Part shown: in pieces, positions 60,376 to 64,000 of the stretch
Numbering within the stretch: the stretch's first letter is position 1
Layout: each line of letters opens with the position of its first letter
Assembly: GCF_900111155.1 (NCBI RefSeq)
Contig: NZ_FOGG01000021.1
Coordinates: 5,476 to 69,475 of the forward strand
Length of the DNA stretch: 64,000 bases
Source: Pedobacter rhizosphaerae
Lineage (GTDB): Bacteria; Bacteroidota; Bacteroidia; Sphingobacteriales; Sphingobacteriaceae
Direction of reading: 5' to 3'
Program-made: the position numbers and the translations under genes
Notes under the pieces: model-generated
Database searches by the model: none
The model's input: only the letters and a program-made list of their open reading frames with translations
What the model was told of the DNA's origin: nothing

Positions 60376-62001
60376 TTGAGCACAACGTTAAACCTCGAAA
60401 GTATTTTCGTTGAAGAAAGTCAAATTCCAGATGAATTTAGGCTAAAGGAAGAGATCAACCAAAAGGAATTTCTCTCTAATGGAGAAATGAAACCCTGGAC
60501 TGGTCCGTTTAATGAGGTTTTTTCACCTGTATGCGTAAAAACTGCCGATGGATATAAACGAAAACGCATTGGAAGCTTCCCTGTATGCACAGAAAAGGAG
60601 TCTACAGAGGCCTTAGAAGCTGCTGTAGCCGCTTACGATAATGGACGCGGACAATGGCCAACCATGAGCGTGGCAGACCGCATTACCTGCGTAGAAAACT
60701 TCACCCGTAAGATGATTGAGCAAAAAGAAATTGTTGCGAAATTAATTATGTGGGAAATCGGAAAATCGTATGCAGATTCGGTTAAAGAATTCGACCGTAC
60801 AGTAGAATATATCTACGCAACCATTGATGCCTTAAAAGATATCGACAGACAATCCTCCCGTTTTGAAATAGAACAAGGAATTGTGGCTCAGGTACGACGT
60901 TCACCACTCGGAGTGGTACTTTGCATGGGCCCGTTCAACTATCCTTTAAACGAGACCTTTACCACGTTAATCCCTGCTTTGATTATGGGCAACACGCTTT
61001 TATTCAAACCGCCTAAACATGGTACCTTATTGCATTACCCTTTACTGGAGGCTTTCCGTTCTAGTTTCCCTAAAGGTGTAGTAAATACCATTTATGGTCG
61101 TGGCAATAGTATTGTTCCTGGTTTAATGAAATCTGGAAAAATCAATGTCCTTACTTTAATTGGCTCTAGCAAAGTGGCCAATGAGTTGAAAAAACTTCAC
61201 CCAAAAGTGAATCGTTTAAGGGCTATTTTAGGTTTAGATGCTAAAAACGCAGCCATTATTACGAAAGATGCTGACCTGGATTTGGCGGTTTCTGAAACTG
61301 TTTTAGGCTCACTTTCTTTCAATGGACAACGTTGTACAGCAATAAAAATCGTTTATGTACACCGCAGTTTGGCTCAGGAGTTCCTGAAACGCCTGTCAAA
61401 CGAAGTGGAGAAACTGAAATTTGGAATGCCTTGGGAGAAAGGTGTAAACCTAACCCCGCTTCCAGAGTTGAATAAACCGGAATACTTAAAAGAATGTATT
61501 GATGATGCGGTAGCTCATGGTGCAAAAGTGGTGAACAAAAACGGTGGACAAACATTCGAAACTTTCGTTTACCCTGCCATTGTGTATCCTGTTAACAGCA
61601 ACATGAAACTGTATCGTGAAGAGCAGTTTGGTCCAATTGTTCCGGTAGTTCCTTTTGATGACTTAGAAGAACCTATCGAATACCTAATTGGTTCTCCACA
61701 TGGTCAGCAGGTAAGTATTTTCAGCAATAATGCCGCTGTAATTTCTTCTTTGATTGATCCTTTGGTTAATCAGGTAAGTCGGGTAAACATCAATTGCCAG
61801 TGTCAGCGCGGTCCGGATGCTTTTCCATTTACCGGTAGAAAAGACAGTGCTGAAGGAACACTCTCTGTTGTAGATGCACTGCGTTCGTTCTCTATCCGTT
61901 CTTTGGTTGCGACCAAATTTACTGACGACAACAAAAAGCTGTTAAATGAAATCGTGAAAGGCGATGATTCTAACTTCTTAAGTACAAAGTATATCTTTTA
62001 A
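60376..62001 (+). CDS. Aldehyde dehydrogenase, GapN-like (putative non-phosphorylating GAPDH)
   Basis: 541 residues from a TTG start. Catalytic Cys is C320 (FNGQRCTAIKIVYV), and YREEQFGPIVPV holds the second conserved Glu. Its neighbours make glyceraldehyde 3-phosphate, so a GapN role (direct oxidation to 3-phosphoglycerate with NADPH) fits. However, the motif normally ELGGK reads GLDAK (LRAILGLDAKNAAII), so the general-base Glu appears replaced by Gly. The protein is also about 65 residues longer than common GapN, mainly at the N terminus. Substrate and mechanism are therefore uncertain. Confidence 0.82.
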   Translation: MSTTLNLESIFVEESQIPDEFRLKEEINQKEFLSNGEMKPWTGPFNEVFSPVCVKTADGYKRKRIGSFPVCTEKESTEALEAAVAAYDNGRGQWPTMSVADRITCVENFTRKMIEQKEIVAKLIMWEIGKSYADSVKEFDRTVEYIYATIDALKDIDRQSSRFEIEQGIVAQVRRSPLGVVLCMGPFNYPLNETFTTLIPALIMGNTLLFKPPKHGTLLHYPLLEAFRSSFPKGVVNTIYGRGNSIVPGLMKSGKINVLTLIGSSKVANELKKLHPKVNRLRAILGLDAKNAAIITKDADLDLAVSETVLGSLSFNGQRCTAIKIVYVHRSLAQEFLKRLSNEVEKLKFGMPWEKGVNLTPLPELNKPEYLKECIDDAVAHGAKVVNKNGGQTFETFVYPAIVYPVNSNMKLYREEQFGPIVPVVPFDDLEEPIEYLIGSPHGQQVSIFSNNAAVISSLIDPLVNQVSRVNINCQCQRGPDAFPFTGRKDSAEGTLSVVDALRSFSIRSLVATKFTDDNKKLLNEIVKGDDSNFLSTKYIF

Positions 62002-62007
62002 AATCGT

Positions 62008-62055
62008 AACGCAAATGGCCCGAAAACTGAAGTTTTCGGGCCATTTGCGTTTTAA
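62008..62055 (+). terminator. Strong terminator after the GapN-like gene
   Basis: Arms at 62008-62028 and 62031-62051 are perfect inverse complements over 21 bases (GCAAATGGCCCGAAAAC on the left), followed by TTT. It closes the rightward catabolic genes. Confidence 0.9.
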
Positions 62056-62105
62056 TGAGTGAATTTTGAATGACTGAATGAGAGAATAGACTGATTGCCT
62101 GGCCC
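62054..62105. repeat. TCAN-type tract beside the second CE12 gene
   Basis: AATGAGTGAATTTTGAATGA and following 4-base units lead to GCCTGGCC. The inverse text flanks the other CE12 gene at about 43.53-43.57 kb, suggesting that this junction was copied along with the gene or is a common intergenic filler. Confidence 0.5.
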
Positions 62106-62139
62106 TATGAACTATAAAACCAACGGGACGGTAGATTTA

Positions 62140-62880
62140 TTACTTCAAGCTTTTCGCAATTCCTAATTTCTGTTCTTTAATTCCTTTCGCCACCAGACCC
62201 GCAATCTGCCTCGCGCCCTCAGGGCTTAAATGTGTATCATCCTTTTTCCCATTGGGATAATTTACATTTCCAGAATCTACATGATTAAATAACTTGATGG
62301 AAGGTAGATCTCCCAGGCGACTTAATAAGCTTTCCGTTTTGGCCAACATATCGATCAAAGGAACCTTAAGAGAATCGCCCACTTCCCTTGTAATCCGGGG
62401 ATAATCGCCATGCGTATCAATTAAGATCCCATTTTTAAAATTCCTTCTTGCAATCGGGGTTAAAAGCACTGGAATTGCCTTTTTACTTCTGGCTTCTTTA
62501 ACGTAATTAACCAGATTTATCTTAAAATCAGCCAACGATACGCCAACATTCGGCTTATCCACTTTCTCATCGTTATGCCCGAACTCAATAAGGACAAAAT
62601 CACCTGGCGCAAGTTTTTCCATAATAGGATCCCATCTTTTTTCTGCCCTGAATGATTTGGTACTCCTTCCATTTAAAGCCCGGTTGTCAACCAGGACATC
62701 ATTTTTAAAAAATGACTGCAAAGCCATTCCCCAACCGGTTTCCGGATATGCTTTCTCACTTTTATTGGCAGCTGTAGAATCCCCAATAATATATACTGTT
62801 GTTTTTTTCTGAATAAGGGTAAAAGAGAGCAAAATGGTTAATGCTCCAACTGCTAAAAATGGATAAAAGTTTCTTTTCAT
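62140..62880 (-). CDS. Rhamnogalacturonan acetylesterase, CE12 (second copy)
   Basis: 246 residues from the ATG at 62880, which gives a clean signal peptide (MKRNFYPFLAVGALTILLSF); the ATG at 62895 overlaps the pectinesterase stop by 8 bases and is also possible. SGNH blocks are GDSTAAN, LNGRSTKSF, FGHNDEK and DDTHLSPEGARQIAG. It is a clear paralogue of the 43574 gene but diverged. Cotranscribed with the CE8 gene upstream, so demethylation and deacetylation are produced together. Confidence 0.92.
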   Translation of the reverse strand: MKRNFYPFLAVGALTILLSFTLIQKKTTVYIIGDSTAANKSEKAYPETGWGMALQSFFKNDVLVDNRALNGRSTKSFRAEKRWDPIMEKLAPGDFVLIEFGHNDEKVDKPNVGVSLADFKINLVNYVKEARSKKAIPVLLTPIARRNFKNGILIDTHGDYPRITREVGDSLKVPLIDMLAKTESLLSRLGDLPSIKLFNHVDSGNVNYPNGKKDDTHLSPEGARQIAGLVAKGIKEQKLGIAKSLK

Positions 62881-62887
62881 AATTTGT

Positions 62888-63907
62888 CTATTCATTGATG
62901 AGTGGATTCCAGTTGTCTGTTCCCGCCAATATATTTTTAAGGGTATAATTTTTTGCCTCCCGGTCGGTTAACTGTTTAGTCCAGGGTAATCTGGTTTGAG
63001 GCGATGCGCCCAGGCCAGTACTTTTGTATTCAGCATAAAAAGTTGTTTTTTCCTTATCCGGAAACATTAAATCTCCCTTCCAGGGATTCCAGCCGGCAGG
63101 AACAATATGCCTTCCTAAGTTACAATTCAGAAATACCGTTTTGGCATAAGGTCGCCAGGGCCTTCCCAGAAAAACTTGCTTTACAGCACTATCTGCTATG
63201 ATTTTGCAGTTGATAAATGTAAAACCAAACTTTTGTCTGCTCGAAGTAGAAGCGGCGGTAATGTAAGAGTTGGTTAAACTTTTAATGGTACAATCCTGAA
63301 AAACCGCTGTTGCTGTTCCAAAAATAAAATCGGTTGTTCCCTCAATAAAACAATCTTTGTAAAATTGACGGCTATGCTCCGTTGCGGCATATAACGTGTC
63401 TTGATTACCCAACAAAGCGCAGTTTTGAGCTATAAACCGATCTCCCTCTACATGCAAGGCCACGGCTTGCCCAACTCTCCCCGAAGCGTTAATAATGGTC
63501 AAATTTTCTAAGCGAATATCATTGGCCTGAATAAGCAAAGTATAGGAAGTGTAGGTACTGAATTTCGGTAGCCCAGATGCATCCTGAGGGCTCTTATTGG
63601 GCTTGCCAGAATAATCATCATTCGTGATCACCGTACCTTCCTTACTGTCTCCAATTAATGATATTTTGGTCTTCCAGGAAGGGATAATTAATTTTTCGCG
63701 GTAGGTCCCCTTTTTGATGTAAATCTTAACCCACCTTTCCCCTAAATCGCGGACAGAATTTATCGCTTCCTGAATGGTTTTGTAATTCCCTGATCCATCT
63801 TGTGCCACGGTTAAAGTAGCTGGGTATTTGCTATCCTGAGCTTGGCTACTAAAGAAAGAAAAAGCAAATATCAGGAGTATAAAAATGCTTAATAGGGGTA
63901 ATTTCAT
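62888..63907 (-). CDS. Secreted pectinesterase, CE8 (second copy)
   Basis: 339 residues with signal peptide (to about residue 23, SSQAQ). Active-site residues are Q in GQAVALH, Asp in NQDTLY, Asp in TDFIFGT and Arg in LGRPWRPYAK. Its middle section (SGKPNKSPQDASGLPKFSTYTS) is longer than in the paralogue at 46457, which may alter substrate binding. It leads a two-gene unit with CE12. Only 93 bases of upstream sequence are present, ending in a partial REP-like CGACAAGCTCAAG at the window edge. Confidence 0.94.
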   Translation of the reverse strand: MKLPLLSIFILLIFAFSFFSSQAQDSKYPATLTVAQDGSGNYKTIQEAINSVRDLGERWVKIYIKKGTYREKLIIPSWKTKISLIGDSKEGTVITNDDYSGKPNKSPQDASGLPKFSTYTSYTLLIQANDIRLENLTIINASGRVGQAVALHVEGDRFIAQNCALLGNQDTLYAATEHSRQFYKDCFIEGTTDFIFGTATAVFQDCTIKSLTNSYITAASTSSRQKFGFTFINCKIIADSAVKQVFLGRPWRPYAKTVFLNCNLGRHIVPAGWNPWKGDLMFPDKEKTTFYAEYKSTGLGASPQTRLPWTKQLTDREAKNYTLKNILAGTDNWNPLINE

Positions 63908-63980
63908 GATTGATGAAAGATAAAAACTATTTGGTAGAGATTATTAAAAAACTGTATCATAAATTCGAATCAATCTGTGT

Positions 63981-64000
63981 TTCGACAAGCTCAAGAATTA
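63981..64000. repeat. Partial REP-like element at the window edge
   Basis: TTTCGACAAGCTCAAG matches the inner text of the element at 31.1 kb (TTTCGACAAGCTCAACG). The remainder lies outside the window. Confidence 0.5.

Overview
The window looks like a chromosomal segment of a Bacteroidota bacterium of the family Sphingobacteriaceae, most probably Pedobacter or a close relative. The basis is low-to-moderate GC, Bacteroidota-type -7 promoter boxes (TAnnTTTG) upstream of many genes, A-rich leaders without clear Shine-Dalgarno sequences, many secreted or lipoprotein precursors ending in -AQ or -xxC, and protein sequences typical of that family. The genus is inferred from familiarity; no database was searched. 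I see no rRNA, tRNA, CRISPR array, phage or transposase gene.

Layout. 1-8.1 kb: Mn-type superoxide dismutase, an OxyR regulator, GDP-fucose synthase, trmB overlapping an alkyltransferase-like protein, an AhpD-like protein, a four-helix-bundle (S23-type) gene, DNA glycosylase tag and secreted unknowns. 8.1-18 kb: polA, a UPF0173 hydrolase, ybaB, a serine beta-lactamase-like lipoprotein, a cupin, and pyruvate dehydrogenase E2 and E1-alpha. 18-31 kb: cell-wall and envelope genes (NlpC/P60, CapA, M13 peptidase, slipin), ThuA, a tyrosine phosphatase, S1/P1 nuclease, fumC and a DUF2383 protein. 31-36.6 kb: a cyanophycin locus with cyanophycin synthetase divergent from cyanophycinase, an isoaspartyl peptidase and a TPR protein. 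36.8-43.5 kb: tail-specific protease, a CREST-type membrane hydrolase, DUF1543, hisS and a second AhpD-like protein.

43.5-64 kb is a pectin-utilisation locus. Secreted enzymes (two CE8 pectinesterases, two CE12 acetylesterases, GH43, GH28, GH105, PL10) release galacturonate. A cytoplasmic set (UxaC, UxaB, UxaA, KdgK, KdgA, ExuT-type transporter) takes it to pyruvate and glyceraldehyde 3-phosphate. A GapN-like dehydrogenase follows. No SusC/SusD pair, regulator, KduI or KduD lies in the window. The locus runs to the right edge.

The most unusual content is between the genes. Many intergenic stretches consist of degenerate heptanucleotide tracts, in which 7-base units stay in register with a 4-5 base core and free positions. 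Some tracts run into the ends of coding regions. They are also built into a larger composite repeat (about 262 bp, several copies in both orientations). A MITE-like element with 17-bp terminal inverted repeats sits inside one such tract, and REP-like palindromes recur. A four-helix-bundle gene is bracketed by inverted heptad tracts that supply the end of one neighbour and the start of the other. Other notable signals are a five-fold direct repeat with exact 21-bp spacing before a CE12 gene, an 11-bp site shared by two pectin-gene promoters, and a GapN-like protein that appears to lack the family's general-base glutamate.
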